From the NCBI GenBank assembly GCA_041652575.1, contig JBAZHC010000008.1, positions 62,001 to 126,000 of the forward strand: a stretch of DNA of 64,000 bases. Reading direction: 5' to 3'. Below the pieces are notes generated by a model. That model saw only the letters and a list, made by a program, of their open reading frames with translations, searched no databases and was not told the origin of the DNA. The DNA comes from Phycisphaerae bacterium (GTDB lineage: Bacteria > Planctomycetota > Phycisphaerae > Sedimentisphaerales > UBA12454). Every line of letters begins with the position of its first letter. The first letter of the stretch is position 1. Shown in pieces: positions 24,827 through 34,568 of this stretch. Made by a program: the position numbers and the translations under genes.

Positions 24827-25918
24827 ATGAAAGAACTTTTGAAAAAACTTATTCGGGCAAAATCAACGACCGAGACCGGCGAAGTCAAATGCGCCAAAGT
24901 TCTGGCCGACTTTTTCAAGGCAGCCGGTTTAAAGCCGCGAGTCAATGTCTGGGACAAAAACCGCGCAAATGTTACCGTCAGACTTAAATCCGCGGACAAA
25001 AAACCCGGATTACTGTTTGTCAGCCATCTCGATGTCGTACCGGCCGAAACCAACTCTTTGTTTCAGCCTGTCGAGCGGAATGGCAAAATCTTCGGCAGAG
25101 GCGCCTGCGATATGAAAGGCGGAATCGCCTCTGCAGCATCGGCCATCGTCGAAATATTTAAATCCGGGATTAAATTACAGGGCGATGTAATATTTTCCGC
25201 AACGGCCGGCGAGGAAACAGACAGTGCAGGTATAAAAAAAATTACAAAATCTTTCAAGAATAAAAATCTTTGCGGAATAATCGTTCCCGAACCGACCGAT
25301 TTTGACCTTGTTACAGCTCATCGCGGACTTCTGTGGCTTGAAATTATTACAAAAGGCAAATCCGCACACAGCTCAATGCCATATCTCGGAATAAACGCGA
25401 TAGACTCGATGAGAATGTTTCTCGACAAACTCGACGATTTCAAAATTATCGGCACAAACAAACTGCTCGGCAAAGCATCTTTGAGCGTAAACAAAATCAA
25501 CGGCGGCACTGCATCCAATATCGTACCTGATTTATGTTCTGTCCAGATTGATATTCGAACAATCCCCGGCCAAAACATTCAAAAGATTGTCGGCGATCTC
25601 AACAAAATACTTGCCCGGCTCTCGAAACAGAATCCGCAGTTCCGGGCCGAGCTGAATATTCTTCGCGATTCCGGTTCAATGCAAACCAGCGAAAAAACGG
25701 AATTTGTAAAGCAATTAAAACATCTTTTAAAAACAGAGCCTAAGCCTGTGCCTTTTACAACAGATGCGCCATATCTGGTCACATTAAAAACACCGATAGT
25801 TATTTTCGGCCCGGGCGAGCCTTCGCTTTGCCACAAACCAAACGAACATATCAAAATTAAAGATTTGCAAAAAGCGAAAGATTGCTACAGGAAGATTGTT
25901 CTGCATTTTGTCGGTTAA
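24827..25918 (+). CDS. M20-family deacylase (ArgE/DapE-like)
   Basis: A 363-residue zinc amidohydrolase. Metal-binding motifs are SHLDVVPAE, GRGACDMKGG, the EE pair in ATAGEETDSAG, and EPTDFDL; the dimerisation domain contains GKSAHSSMPYLGINAID and NKINGGTASNIVPD, and the C-terminal GEPSLCHKPNEHI supplies the last ligand. It could deacetylate acetylornithine (ArgE), fitting the arginine genes at the far end of the window, or desuccinylate diaminopimelate precursors. Sequence alone does not decide. ATG 24827 is chosen from promoter position and family start. Confidence 0.85.
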   Translation: MKELLKKLIRAKSTTETGEVKCAKVLADFFKAAGLKPRVNVWDKNRANVTVRLKSADKKPGLLFVSHLDVVPAETNSLFQPVERNGKIFGRGACDMKGGIASAASAIVEIFKSGIKLQGDVIFSATAGEETDSAGIKKITKSFKNKNLCGIIVPEPTDFDLVTAHRGLLWLEIITKGKSAHSSMPYLGINAIDSMRMFLDKLDDFKIIGTNKLLGKASLSVNKINGGTASNIVPDLCSVQIDIRTIPGQNIQKIVGDLNKILARLSKQNPQFRAELNILRDSGSMQTSEKTEFVKQLKHLLKTEPKPVPFTTDAPYLVTLKTPIVIFGPGEPSLCHKPNEHIKIKDLQKAKDCYRKIVLHFVG

Positions 25919-26001
25919 CTTTCGTTCGCTCAAAATTAAACTGCAACGGAAAACTCATATATCCTTGCCCTTCCGGACCGAATCATTCGCAATACTCTAA
26001 A

Positions 26002-27171
26002 CTACTTTTGCGGCCCAAAATCCTTCAATTGAGGAAAGACGGCATGAGGTTCTGTTTGATACCAGAAAGCCACAGATGAAATATTGTCCTCCAAAGGCTG
26101 ATATATCCCGTTTTCTTTCCAGCCGAGCGCCTGAATTGTAACTTTCAGTTCTTTTTCAAATCTGATTGGATCGGTAATATGCCAGCGGTATAATCCGAAT
26201 TTGACACCTGCAATTTCACCATCGGTCAGACTTTTACCTTTCGGATATATTACCTGATTAAGACCGGTGTAAGGCGTATTAAACACCTTATATTCTCTTT
26301 TATCCGGGGCATCGGCTCTTGGTCCTTCGAAATTATATGAGCCGCAAAAATAGTCTTCTGTGCCTGTGCCGCAGATTGTCGGGTAAGCTTTGTCGCCGTC
26401 AAAGTAGAATTTAATTTCACCCTCGCCCCACCAGCCGTTGCTTTTAGTCTCCCAGCACATATAAGTTCCAGCGTATTGGCCTTTTCCTTTTATACCGTCA
26501 ATTATTGTATAAACCTGTTTACGGGGGAGCGGATTTACACTCCTAAACTGAGCGTGCAGATATGCTGCGTCTTTCGGCACTTTTGCAAGTACATAATCAA
26601 TCTGATAATACAGTGTCATTTTCCTGGAGTCTATATTTGTCATAGTGATTTTTGCGCTTTTACGGAATGGCATCGTCCAGTAACAATTAAAACCGCTTCC
26701 CGGATTCACGCAGACCGGCAGAGATGAAAACTGCATATACTGTCCCAAACCGGCGGCAAAGAAATCGCCGACCGGACATTCGATGGAAGGCGTTTCTTCG
26801 CCATCCCAATAAACACGCAAAATATTAAGACGATTGTTTCCCGTAGGCGTCATCCAGATATGTTGAATCGCACCGGGGCCTTTTATATCGGCCATAACAA
26901 ATGTCTGGTTCGGCTCAATATGAACGTACGGATTGACTTTCCATCCCGTGCCAAGCTCGCTTGATGCGTGAGCGGCAGAACCTTTTTCCTGCGGAGTTGC
27001 CCCGCCTTTGCCCTTTTCACCGGTAATGTTCTCAGGACTTATAGAACGCGTTTTAGCATCAGACATTAATGGCAGGTTCCCGAGATTCACCGTCAGACCG
27101 TCAAAACCTGCAGCCATTACACTTGCTCCAAGAATAAAGACAATAATCGTTTTAAAATAATTTCCACGCAT
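26002..27171 (-). CDS. Secreted DUF2961 / glycoside hydrolase family 172 protein
   Basis: A 389-residue exported protein. GH172 members act on alpha-D-arabinofuranosides or fructofuranosides. MRGNYFKTIIVFILGASVMAAGFDG is a signal peptide. Family blocks are visible: GPGAIQHIWMT, LRVYWDGEETPSIECPVGDFFA, FNCYWTMPFRKSAKITMTN, and GTGTEDYFCGSYNFEGP, where acidic residues include the likely catalytic Glu. ATG 27171 is chosen because it starts the signal peptide; the open frame extends into dnaA. It lies 26 bases after the dnaA stop. The substrate is not predicted. Confidence 0.85.
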   Translation of the reverse strand: MRGNYFKTIIVFILGASVMAAGFDGLTVNLGNLPLMSDAKTRSISPENITGEKGKGGATPQEKGSAAHASSELGTGWKVNPYVHIEPNQTFVMADIKGPGAIQHIWMTPTGNNRLNILRVYWDGEETPSIECPVGDFFAAGLGQYMQFSSLPVCVNPGSGFNCYWTMPFRKSAKITMTNIDSRKMTLYYQIDYVLAKVPKDAAYLHAQFRSVNPLPRKQVYTIIDGIKGKGQYAGTYMCWETKSNGWWGEGEIKFYFDGDKAYPTICGTGTEDYFCGSYNFEGPRADAPDKREYKVFNTPYTGLNQVIYPKGKSLTDGEIAGVKFGLYRWHITDPIRFEKELKVTIQALGWKENGIYQPLEDNISSVAFWYQTEPHAVFPQLKDFGPQK

Positions 27172-27197
27172 TGAATTTACTATTCTCCGAATAAATT

Positions 27198-28604
27198 TTA
27201 CGCGATTGTTTCTTCCAGTTTCGCGAGAATATCCTGCCCTTTTCCCACCTTGTTGCCGTTGGGACTTTGCCAGTTGACTGAAGAATTGTTTTTGAGAATC
27301 TCCTCTACTTTTCTGCACGCAAGAATAACCGTAGCGTGATTTTTATTGCCCATCAGTCTGCCGATTTCCGGGAACGACATATCCGTATACTTTCTGGCCA
27401 GATACATACTAAAAGACCGGGCAAGACTTACGGTCCTGTCTTTTTTGGAAGAATGTACGTCGGCCGGCGTGATGCCGAAGAACGTCGTAACTGCCGCTTC
27501 GATATCTGAAATATGAACAATCGGGTCTGTTCTCGAAATATGTTCGGCAAGAACCTGCCTCGCCATTTCAGGTGAAATCTTCTCATTGCACAGCGATGAA
27601 TAGGCGATAAGCTTTAAGATAGCTCCTTCCAGTTCCCTTATATTCGAGCGGATATTCTCAGCGATATAGCTGACAACCTTATCCGGAAGCTCTTTATTCA
27701 TTGCCGCTGCCTTTTGACAGATAATTTTGCAGCGTGTCTTAACGTCCGGCGGTTCTACTTTTACCACCATTCCAGATACGAATCTGTTTACCAGACTTTC
27801 GCATAGCTGGCCTATCATTTTCGGATGGGCGTCCGAGACCAGCACTACTTTTTTGCCCGCCATATTTATCGTATTAAACGTATGCAGGAATTCTTCCTGC
27901 GTTGATGGTTTGCTGGCCAGGAAGTGTATATCGTCAATAGCCAACAAATCCATTTGCCGGTATCGCCTCCTGAAAGCATCCAGCTTCTTGGTCTTCAAGG
28001 CCAGCACAAACTGATTGGTAAAGTCCTCCGCTGACACATATAGCCAATTGGCTGTGGGCCGGGTCCGGCTCATCATATTGCAAATCCCTTGCATCAGATG
28101 CGTCTTACCAAGGCCATATCCTCCATGAATAAACAGCGGATTGAACGGACTTACTTCTTCAGATACTAAACTTACCGCTGCGTTGTAGGCCAATTGATTG
28201 GATGGTCCTACAACAAACGATTCGAGCGTCATCTTCAGCGAACGTCCCGTTATCTGCCGGTCGCTTATTCTGCTTCGAGTCGTTTTATTCTGAGCCTTCT
28301 GAACAAGTTCTGCCTGACAATCGAGCTGCGTTCGTCTCTGATTGCCGCACAGTTCGGGCTCAATATTAAAAGTAATTTTTTTCACGGAACCGGTAATTGT
28401 TTCAACAGCCGCCGTTATATCGGATAAAAAATGGCTCTCTATCCAGCTCCCGACAAAAGGATTTGGAACGCCTATTTTTAAATAATCATCCGCTATCGTA
28501 AATCTGGTCGAATTCCTGAACCAGACACGATACTTCTGCTGACCTACTTTTTCAGCGAGAAGCTGGTTGATTGCGGTTATCTCATCCTTGATTATTGTCT
28601 GCAT
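27198..28604 (-). CDS. dnaA: Chromosomal replication initiator DnaA
   Basis: A 468-residue AAA+ protein that opens oriC. Domain I is at residues 1-80, then a linker, then the ATPase with Walker A GGYGLGKTHL near 161, Walker B LLAIDDIHFLASK and a sensor/arginine-finger region NRFVSGMVVKVEPPD. Domain IV carries the DnaA-box helix (DRTVSLARSFSMYLARKYTDMSFPEIGRLMGNKNHATVILA). Length is normal. The upstream gap contains DnaA-box matches. dnaN is not adjacent; a GH172 gene follows instead. Confidence 0.97.
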   Translation of the reverse strand: MQTIIKDEITAINQLLAEKVGQQKYRVWFRNSTRFTIADDYLKIGVPNPFVGSWIESHFLSDITAAVETITGSVKKITFNIEPELCGNQRRTQLDCQAELVQKAQNKTTRSRISDRQITGRSLKMTLESFVVGPSNQLAYNAAVSLVSEEVSPFNPLFIHGGYGLGKTHLMQGICNMMSRTRPTANWLYVSAEDFTNQFVLALKTKKLDAFRRRYRQMDLLAIDDIHFLASKPSTQEEFLHTFNTINMAGKKVVLVSDAHPKMIGQLCESLVNRFVSGMVVKVEPPDVKTRCKIICQKAAAMNKELPDKVVSYIAENIRSNIRELEGAILKLIAYSSLCNEKISPEMARQVLAEHISRTDPIVHISDIEAAVTTFFGITPADVHSSKKDRTVSLARSFSMYLARKYTDMSFPEIGRLMGNKNHATVILACRKVEEILKNNSSVNWQSPNGNKVGKGQDILAKLEETIA

Positions 28605-28847
28605 ATAAAACTTCTGTTATGAAACTATATATTATAAATAAAATACTTGTCTGAATATACGTCTTTGTCTTTAGTAAATCAATGCAGTTTTGTCAAAATT
28701 CTTTTCCACTGCACAGATAATTCTTAAACACAAAACGTTGTGAGAAAAAAAATTTTGTTTTGAACAGGTTTTACACAGCCCTAAACTGCTTTGTGGAAAA
28801 AATGTGGATGATAATTTAATTATTAGCTGATTTAAAAAATGTTTATT
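28605..28847. other. A+T-rich DnaA-box region upstream of dnaA (candidate oriC or autoregulatory site)
   Basis: Two perfect matches to TTWTNCACA are present: TTTTACACA at 28769-28777 and TTTTCCACA on the minus strand at 28792-28800. A one-mismatch copy, TTTTCCACT, is at 28702-28710. A+T-rich runs flank them (AATTTAATTATTAG; TTTATTTTAGTTTTTTT). The cluster sits immediately before dnaA, the usual place of oriC or of DnaA self-control. GC-skew data would be needed to decide. Confidence 0.45.
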
Positions 28848-30218
28848 TTAGTTTTTTTGGAGAATCGCGGCATAAGCACCGTCGCAATCGTAAGTTCCGG
28901 CAGAGGGAAGGAATATTTTTTCTTTTTCGAGCGAAAATTCAGGTTTTTGTCTGATAAAATTATTCACAACATCGATATTTTCCTGATTTAATATGCTGCA
29001 GGTGCTGTAACAGATTTTACCACCCTCTGTTACAATCGAAGAAGCAAACTCAAGCAGCTCAACCTGGGTTTTTGCAAGTTCTTCAATTCGTTTTTCATTT
29101 AACCGAAGCCGTACTTCAGGTCTTTTCGCCAATACGCCTGTATTCGAGCATGGAACATCGAGCAATACCGCGTCCGCCGAAGCAGGCTGGCAGGCTTCTT
29201 TAAGAAAATCATCGTAACCTAATACTTTTACGGATGTTACCCCGAGCCTTTGAATATTTTCGCCAATCCTGGTCAATCTTGAATTATCTTTATCTGTTGC
29301 AACTATAACACCTTTGTCACAAGTAAGTTCCGCTATTTGAGTCGTCTTTGTACCGGGCGCGGCACAAATATCCAATATCTTCCAGCCGGACTGCGGATTT
29401 AACAAAGTAACAATGGAAGATGACGTTGCATCCTGTATTGTAAAAAGACCTTCTTTAAAGGCCTTAAGTTCAGCAATATTGCCTGACTTGTTTATCCTGA
29501 CCATCTTATATTGTTCAGCAAAATCACAATCTACCCCCTGGCTTATCAGGATTTCAAAAAGTTCTATTGCGGTTAATTTAAGTCTGTTGGGTCTTGCATA
29601 AACTGAAGGTCTGCGATTTGACGCGAAACAAATATTTTTTGTCTGCTCGAAATCGAACTGGCCGAGCCACTGCTCGACGAGCCATAAAGGCAGTGAAAAC
29701 GCACTGCTCAGATATTCGGCTTTTTTCTTATTTACGTCCGGCAGGATATCGATATTAAATTCACAGCCGATGGTCGGACTTAACGGCAGAGTTTTTCGTG
29801 AATCAGCCTTGCCTAAATCCGCTGATTTGTTTTTTATTGAAGCGCAAACTTTTCGCAGTACCGCATTTATAAAGCCCGCTGCTTTTTTCGAGCTGATTTT
29901 CTTCGCCAGGTCAACTGCTTCGTTGACAATGGCATAATCAGCCTGACTGGTAAAAACAAGCTCATAAACAGCAATTCTCAAACAATTAAGAATCTTTGTC
30001 GGAATATTCTTTATGGGCTGAACTGAACTTTGTGCGATGAGATTATTAATAAACCCATAATTTCTTATTACGCCGAATGTGATATCAACAAGAGCTGCGC
30101 GATTCTGTGTTTTATCGCCGAACTTTTCGACAAGCTCAGCACAGTTATACTCTGACACCTTAAAATTATTTAAAACTTCCCACGCAGTTCGCCGCGGACT
30201 AAATTGAGGAGCTTTCAT
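28848..30218 (-). CDS. rsmB: 16S rRNA (cytosine-967-C5)-methyltransferase RsmB
   Basis: The 456-residue protein has an N-terminal NusB-like RNA-binding domain (residues 1-140, AWEVLNNFKVSEYNCAELVEK) and a C-terminal SAM-dependent methyltransferase domain: ILDICAAPGTKTTQIAEL for SAM, DVPCSNTGVLAKRPEVR and ICYSTCSILNQEN, which contain the two catalytic cysteines of the m5C family. It is last in the lptB-def-fmt-rsmB run and its start overlaps the fmt stop by one base. The fmt-rsmB pairing is common in bacteria. Confidence 0.95.
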   Translation of the reverse strand: MKAPQFSPRRTAWEVLNNFKVSEYNCAELVEKFGDKTQNRAALVDITFGVIRNYGFINNLIAQSSVQPIKNIPTKILNCLRIAVYELVFTSQADYAIVNEAVDLAKKISSKKAAGFINAVLRKVCASIKNKSADLGKADSRKTLPLSPTIGCEFNIDILPDVNKKKAEYLSSAFSLPLWLVEQWLGQFDFEQTKNICFASNRRPSVYARPNRLKLTAIELFEILISQGVDCDFAEQYKMVRINKSGNIAELKAFKEGLFTIQDATSSSIVTLLNPQSGWKILDICAAPGTKTTQIAELTCDKGVIVATDKDNSRLTRIGENIQRLGVTSVKVLGYDDFLKEACQPASADAVLLDVPCSNTGVLAKRPEVRLRLNEKRIEELAKTQVELLEFASSIVTEGGKICYSTCSILNQENIDVVNNFIRQKPEFSLEKEKIFLPSAGTYDCDGAYAAILQKN

Positions 30219-31174
30219 TACCCGTTTTCCTCAAGGGGCACAAAAAAATCACCTGCCCCGCTTCCCCTGCCGTTTAAAAACGACTTAAAATCCATTATTT
30301 TCCCGCCATGCGGTTTAATTTCCAATATCTTTATACTGCCCGTTCCGCAGGCAATATTAAATTCTGCGTCAACCAGCCCCGCCCGGTCGTGTTTTGCATG
30401 TTCATCCGTAACTATTGTTTTTGATATCGCCGCCGGGCACTTTTTGCCGTTTTGAGCGGAAACAAAACACGCCGCAGCCCCCGGCCAGGGACAAAGCCCT
30501 CTTACCTTATTATGTATCTGCCTGGCCGATAATGTAAAGTCAATTCTGCCATCGCTTTTTTTCAGTTTCGGGGCCGACGTCGCCAGTGAATTATCCTGTT
30601 TGGCATAAACAGCGGTACCGGCCTGGATTTTATCGATTGTTTCAATCAGCAGAGGCGCCGCAACTTTCGCGAGGGCGTCATGAACAATGTCGGCTGAGTC
30701 ATCATCTGCAATTTTCATTTTAGCCTGCGCCAGCATCTCGCCCGCGTCCATCTTCTGGGCCAGTGTGATAATTGTTACGCCGGTTTCTGTTTCGCCGTTG
30801 ATAATCGCCCAGTTAATTGGAGCGGCGCCGCGGAATTTGGGCAGCAATGAACCGTGAACGTTTATCGCGCCTTTGGGAGGAATATTTATAATGTCAGGTG
30901 AAATCTTCTGGCCGAATGCGATGACAACAAGCAAATCGGGAGCAAGTTTTTTAACAAGCCCTGTGCCTTCGGCGCTGTTTATATCCTCAATGGCGGTAAA
31001 CGGTATATTATTCTGCTGTGCCCGCTGCGCGACATCATTGGCCCGCAATTTTCTGCCCCTGCCGGCCTGTTTATCCGGATGAGTTATAATATGCAAAAGC
31101 TGATGATTCGATGCTTTTAAGGCATTTAAGGAATCAACCCCAAACTGACCGCAACCACAATAAACTATTTTCAT
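30218..31174 (-). CDS. fmt: Methionyl-tRNA formyltransferase
   Basis: It formylates Met-tRNAi with 10-formyl-THF for initiation. The 318-residue protein has MKIVYCGCGQFGVDSL, a formyl-donor-site region VNVHGSLLPKFRGAAPINWAIINGETETGVTI with catalytic His and the SLLPKxRGAAPI loop, and a C-terminal domain from about residue 205. Def is immediately upstream, and the start overlaps its stop by four bases (ATGA). Confidence 0.96.
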   Translation of the reverse strand: MKIVYCGCGQFGVDSLNALKASNHQLLHIITHPDKQAGRGRKLRANDVAQRAQQNNIPFTAIEDINSAEGTGLVKKLAPDLLVVIAFGQKISPDIINIPPKGAINVHGSLLPKFRGAAPINWAIINGETETGVTIITLAQKMDAGEMLAQAKMKIADDDSADIVHDALAKVAAPLLIETIDKIQAGTAVYAKQDNSLATSAPKLKKSDGRIDFTLSARQIHNKVRGLCPWPGAAACFVSAQNGKKCPAAISKTIVTDEHAKHDRAGLVDAEFNIACGTGSIKILEIKPHGGKIMDFKSFLNGRGSGAGDFFVPLEENG

Positions 31175-31701
31175 TTTTTCTGCTGCTCGTAATCTTTGCG
31201 AAGTTGTCTGAGCTTCCTGCGGGCAGCAATCTTCGCAACCGTAGAGAGCTTATCTGCTATAAGGGTTCCATCGAGATGGTCGCATTCGTGCTGAAATATC
31301 CTCGCAAGATGACCCTGGCACTCTTCTGTAAATTCTTTGCCGTCAAGTCCCTGTGCTTTTATCGAACATTTCGAATATCGCTTAATACTGCCCCAGACAC
31401 CCGGCAGAGACAAACAGCCTTCTTCATTTGCCACAAGATTGCCGGAAGACGTAAGCATTGGGTTTATATAAACCTTCGCGTTTTCTTTGGTGCCGTCCGG
31501 AGAAGCCACAAAAATTCTCAATCCCACTCCCGCCTGCGGCCCGGCAAGCCCGACGCCTTTATGCTCAACCATTATATCTTTCATTTTTTCCGCAAGGGCG
31601 CAGATAGCATCGTCAATCTTCTCTATCGGCTCGGCCCTTCGCAAAAGCACCGGCATCGGCCATCGGGTAATGCAGCATTTCTTAACGTCATCAATCGTCA
31701 T
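31171..31701 (-). CDS. def: Peptide deformylase
   Basis: A metalloenzyme that removes the N-formyl group from new proteins. The 176-residue protein has all three motifs: GVGLAGPQAG, EEGCLSLPGV with the metal-binding Cys, and FQHECDHLDGTL (HExxH). Length is normal. It overlaps fmt by four bases and its start shares one base with the lptB stop, so the run is tightly coupled. Confidence 0.97.
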   Translation of the reverse strand: MTIDDVKKCCITRWPMPVLLRRAEPIEKIDDAICALAEKMKDIMVEHKGVGLAGPQAGVGLRIFVASPDGTKENAKVYINPMLTSSGNLVANEEGCLSLPGVWGSIKRYSKCSIKAQGLDGKEFTEECQGHLARIFQHECDHLDGTLIADKLSTVAKIAARRKLRQLRKDYEQQKK

Positions 31702-32465
31702 CAGCCGCTCCTGTCTGACGTATCGTCAAATTCATCGCCTTTAAACGTATGACCGAGATAGCTCTTGCGGACAAGTTCGTTTTTGACTATCTCCGCGGGA
31801 CTGCCCTCGGCAATAACCCTGCCGTGGTCGATTATGTACGCCTTGTCGGAAACCTCAAGTGTCCGTTCGACATTATGGTCTGTTATAAGGATACTTACTC
31901 CCGACGCGACCAGCCTGTGAATTTCACCCTGCAATTCTTCGACGGCTATCGGGTCAACGCCGCTGAATGGCTCATCGAGAAGAATCAAAGACGGATTTGT
32001 AATCATCGCTCTGGCAATCTCAAGTTTTCTTCGTTCGCCGCCGGAAAGAAGCCTTGCGTGACTGTTGGCGACTTCCTCAAGCGCGAAACGCTGGATAAGT
32101 TCCTCGGCTCTGCGCTTCCGCTCTATAGCTGTCAGCGACATCGTTTCGAGTATCGCCAGCAGATTATCGCGAACACTGAGCCGCTGAAAAACGCTCGGCT
32201 CCTGTGAAAGATAGCCCATGCCCATACGGGCGCGTTTATACATCGGCAGAGTGGTAATATCCGAACCTTCAAAAACTACCGTTCCGCCTTCAGGCGTAAT
32301 CATACCCATAACCATTCGGAACGAGGTTGTCTTTCCGGCTCCATTTCTGCCGAGCAGGCCGACGATACTTCGCTGCTCAACGGTAATGGATACCTGGTTG
32401 ACAACGGTTCTGCCGGAATACTTCTTTACCAGACCATGTGTTTCGAGAAGAATCATATCTACCAA
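31701..32465 (-). CDS. lptB: LPS export ABC transporter ATP-binding protein LptB
   Basis: The ATPase of the Lpt machine that moves lipopolysaccharide to the outer membrane. The 254-residue protein has Walker A GRNGAGKTT, signature LSGGERRKLEIARAM, Walker B LILLDEPFSGVDP and the H-loop ITDHNVERTL. The start is TTG 32465: GGAGG lies exactly six bases before it, while ATG 32456 is 15 bases away. Its partners lptF and lptG are at 42988-45690. lptB here leads def-fmt-rsmB. Confidence 0.94.
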   Translation of the reverse strand: MVDMILLETHGLVKKYSGRTVVNQVSITVEQRSIVGLLGRNGAGKTTSFRMVMGMITPEGGTVVFEGSDITTLPMYKRARMGMGYLSQEPSVFQRLSVRDNLLAILETMSLTAIERKRRAEELIQRFALEEVANSHARLLSGGERRKLEIARAMITNPSLILLDEPFSGVDPIAVEELQGEIHRLVASGVSILITDHNVERTLEVSDKAYIIDHGRVIAEGSPAEIVKNELVRKSYLGHTFKGDEFDDTSDRSG

Positions 32466-32536
32466 ATTTTGCCTCCATATTTTTCAGCCGTCTATTATAA
32501 CAGGCTTATCGAAGTCTGAAAACCTTCTTTTAAGGA

Positions 32537-33460
32537 TTATTGCCGGTCTGAATCCATACATTTAAGGGTCAATAAATTCACCTCCGGCCTGCAAAAAAAC
32601 CGTACCATAACCCTGCCGGACGTCCCTACGCCGGCGGAGGTAAATCCCGTCATATTTTTATACTGCCATCGGCCTTTTGCAAGGCTCTGGGGCACTTTTG
32701 CGCCTTTTATCAGGGCTTTCCCTCCCGGCAAACACACCTGACCGCCGTGAGTATGGCCGCTGATATAGAGATTGTAACCCAGTCTCTGGGCCTGCTTGTA
32801 GAGCTGCGGGCTGTGCGACAGCATAATTTTAAATTGTTCGGCAGGTATGCCCGCCGAAGCCTGCTGCATATCGGCCGCGTCGAAGACATAACAATCATCT
32901 ACGCCTGCAAGGTAAATTTTATCTCCGCCGCGATCGAGAACGGTATTCTCGTTCAAAAGCACACAAACACCGAGACTTTGGAGAAATTGAGCCATTTCAT
33001 AGTGGTCATGATTGCCGAGGACGCCGAATATTTTGTCTGTTTTGATATTACTGATAATTCTTTTCATCTCTGTTTTTGTCTTCTCGATGTCGTATCTCTC
33101 ATAAAGACTGTAATCTCCGCCGAGAATGCAATAATCGCATTCGATATCTTTTATATAATCGATTATCTTATCGACAAGTCCGTCAAAACATTCGATATGT
33201 ACATCGGATATCAGCAGGATACGGCAATTATCTAACCCCTTCGGCAGATTCTGCAATTCAATAACTTCATTGGTCATAGCAAGGGCTTTTGCGTTAACAA
33301 GGCCCCGCTGCCCAAGACCGGTTGCTTTCAGAAGCAGATGTATCAGGGGCGACCACGTGCGGACCTGTCTGAGCCTTCTGAAAAAGCCGTGTTTTGAATA
33401 CCTTCCCTCCTTTTTTCTGTATTCTTCAACAAAATTTCTATTGGGATGTATTTTTTTCAT
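32537..33460 (-). CDS. Calcineurin-like metallophosphoesterase
   Basis: A 307-residue protein with the metallophosphoesterase motifs ISDVHIE, GGDYSLYE, GNHDHYE, and the C-terminal SHSPQLY and SGHTHGGQ. It resembles YkuE/YaeI-type enzymes; related proteins include UDP-diacylglucosamine hydrolases of lipid A synthesis, which would fit the lptB neighbour, but no direct evidence is visible. The N-terminal 60 residues are basic with no clear signal peptide. Upstream, it diverges from the parvulin gene. Confidence 0.85.
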   Translation of the reverse strand: MKKIHPNRNFVEEYRKKEGRYSKHGFFRRLRQVRTWSPLIHLLLKATGLGQRGLVNAKALAMTNEVIELQNLPKGLDNCRILLISDVHIECFDGLVDKIIDYIKDIECDYCILGGDYSLYERYDIEKTKTEMKRIISNIKTDKIFGVLGNHDHYEMAQFLQSLGVCVLLNENTVLDRGGDKIYLAGVDDCYVFDAADMQQASAGIPAEQFKIMLSHSPQLYKQAQRLGYNLYISGHTHGGQVCLPGGKALIKGAKVPQSLAKGRWQYKNMTGFTSAGVGTSGRVMVRFFCRPEVNLLTLKCMDSDRQ

Positions 33461-33585
33461 ACTGGTCGGTTCGCAAAAATCCGTAAAAACAACGTTGACT
33501 ATTTGCTTGTCTTATATTTAAATAATAACCTTAAAGTATCGAATAGTCCAGATGAAAGGTTTTTGCTTTTAAAGGAAAAGAAACC

Positions 33586-34518
33586 ATGAGTAGAACTGTA
33601 TTATTTTTACTTGTACTCGCCGCCATATTATTCACCGTTGAAACCGCCCGCTCTCAGGAGCCGGTTGTTCCATCGCAGCCTCAGCAGCCGCAGGGAATCG
33701 CTGTGCCGCAGGACCCGAATTATGTGGTTATGGTTCTCGACGGCAATGAACTGACTATCGGCAAGGCAAAGTTTTTCACGCCTGATTTTGATTACGCTAC
33801 ACTGGAAAATGTTGCCGATTTCTGGCTTAATACCCAGCTTCTTTACGAAGAAGCCGTAAAAAGAGGTATCGATAAAGACCCCAAAGCCAAATTTCTTGCC
33901 GATATCAGCTATAAAAAAGTAATTGCCGGCGAACTGATTGAAAAAAGCAGAAGTACGGTAAAAATCAGCGATGAACAGGTAAAAAAATATTACGAAGATA
34001 ACAAGGAAACAGACCCCGGTTTCAGGGAGCCAAACTATTTGAGTTTCTCACATATAACAGTTGAAACTCTCGAACAGGCTCAGGAGGCGCTTAAAAGAAT
34101 AAACAGCGGCGAAGAAATCAACGAACTCGCAAAGTCATTATCTGTCGCCGGAGACGCTAAAAAAGGCGGCCGACTTACTAAATCTACCGAACTGAACATT
34201 CAAACCCACTTTGGACAGGAATTGCTCGACGCACTGCTTAAAGCTTCCGAAGGAGATATCGTAGGGCCGGTAAAAGGCAAAAATGGAAAATATGAAATCG
34301 CCAGGCACGAAGGGAAAAGAGCATCGCGTATAATGGAATTTGACAAGGTTAAGGATCGGATAAAGGCAAAGCTCGAAGGTCAGGCCAAAAACAAAGCCGT
34401 TGAAGACCTGATACAAAGCCTGAAGGAAAAAGCCAAACAGAGATACAAAAAGATGGGCATCTTAAGCGAAAAAGATAATGCAGAAAATGTGAATGAAAAA
34501 TCTGAAAAGAAAAAATAA
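33586..34518 (+). CDS. Secreted parvulin-type peptidyl-prolyl isomerase
   Basis: A periplasmic folding chaperone of 310 residues. The signal peptide is MSRTVLFLLVLAAILFTVETARSQ. A SurA/PrsA-like N-terminal part (residues 40-140) holds a helical segment, and a rotamase domain follows at about 150-245: YLSFSHITVETLEQAQEALKR, LAKSLSVAGDAKKGGRL, LLKASEGDIVGPVKGKNGKYEI. The C-terminus is a lysine-rich coiled coil. AAAGG precedes the ATG. It ends at a strong hairpin at 34569. Confidence 0.9.
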   Translation: MSRTVLFLLVLAAILFTVETARSQEPVVPSQPQQPQGIAVPQDPNYVVMVLDGNELTIGKAKFFTPDFDYATLENVADFWLNTQLLYEEAVKRGIDKDPKAKFLADISYKKVIAGELIEKSRSTVKISDEQVKKYYEDNKETDPGFREPNYLSFSHITVETLEQAQEALKRINSGEEINELAKSLSVAGDAKKGGRLTKSTELNIQTHFGQELLDALLKASEGDIVGPVKGKNGKYEIARHEGKRASRIMEFDKVKDRIKAKLEGQAKNKAVEDLIQSLKEKAKQRYKKMGILSEKDNAENVNEKSEKKK

Positions 34519-34568
34519 TTAATTATTGACAGCTTTTTTTAAAAGCGTTAACATAACTATAGGTAATT

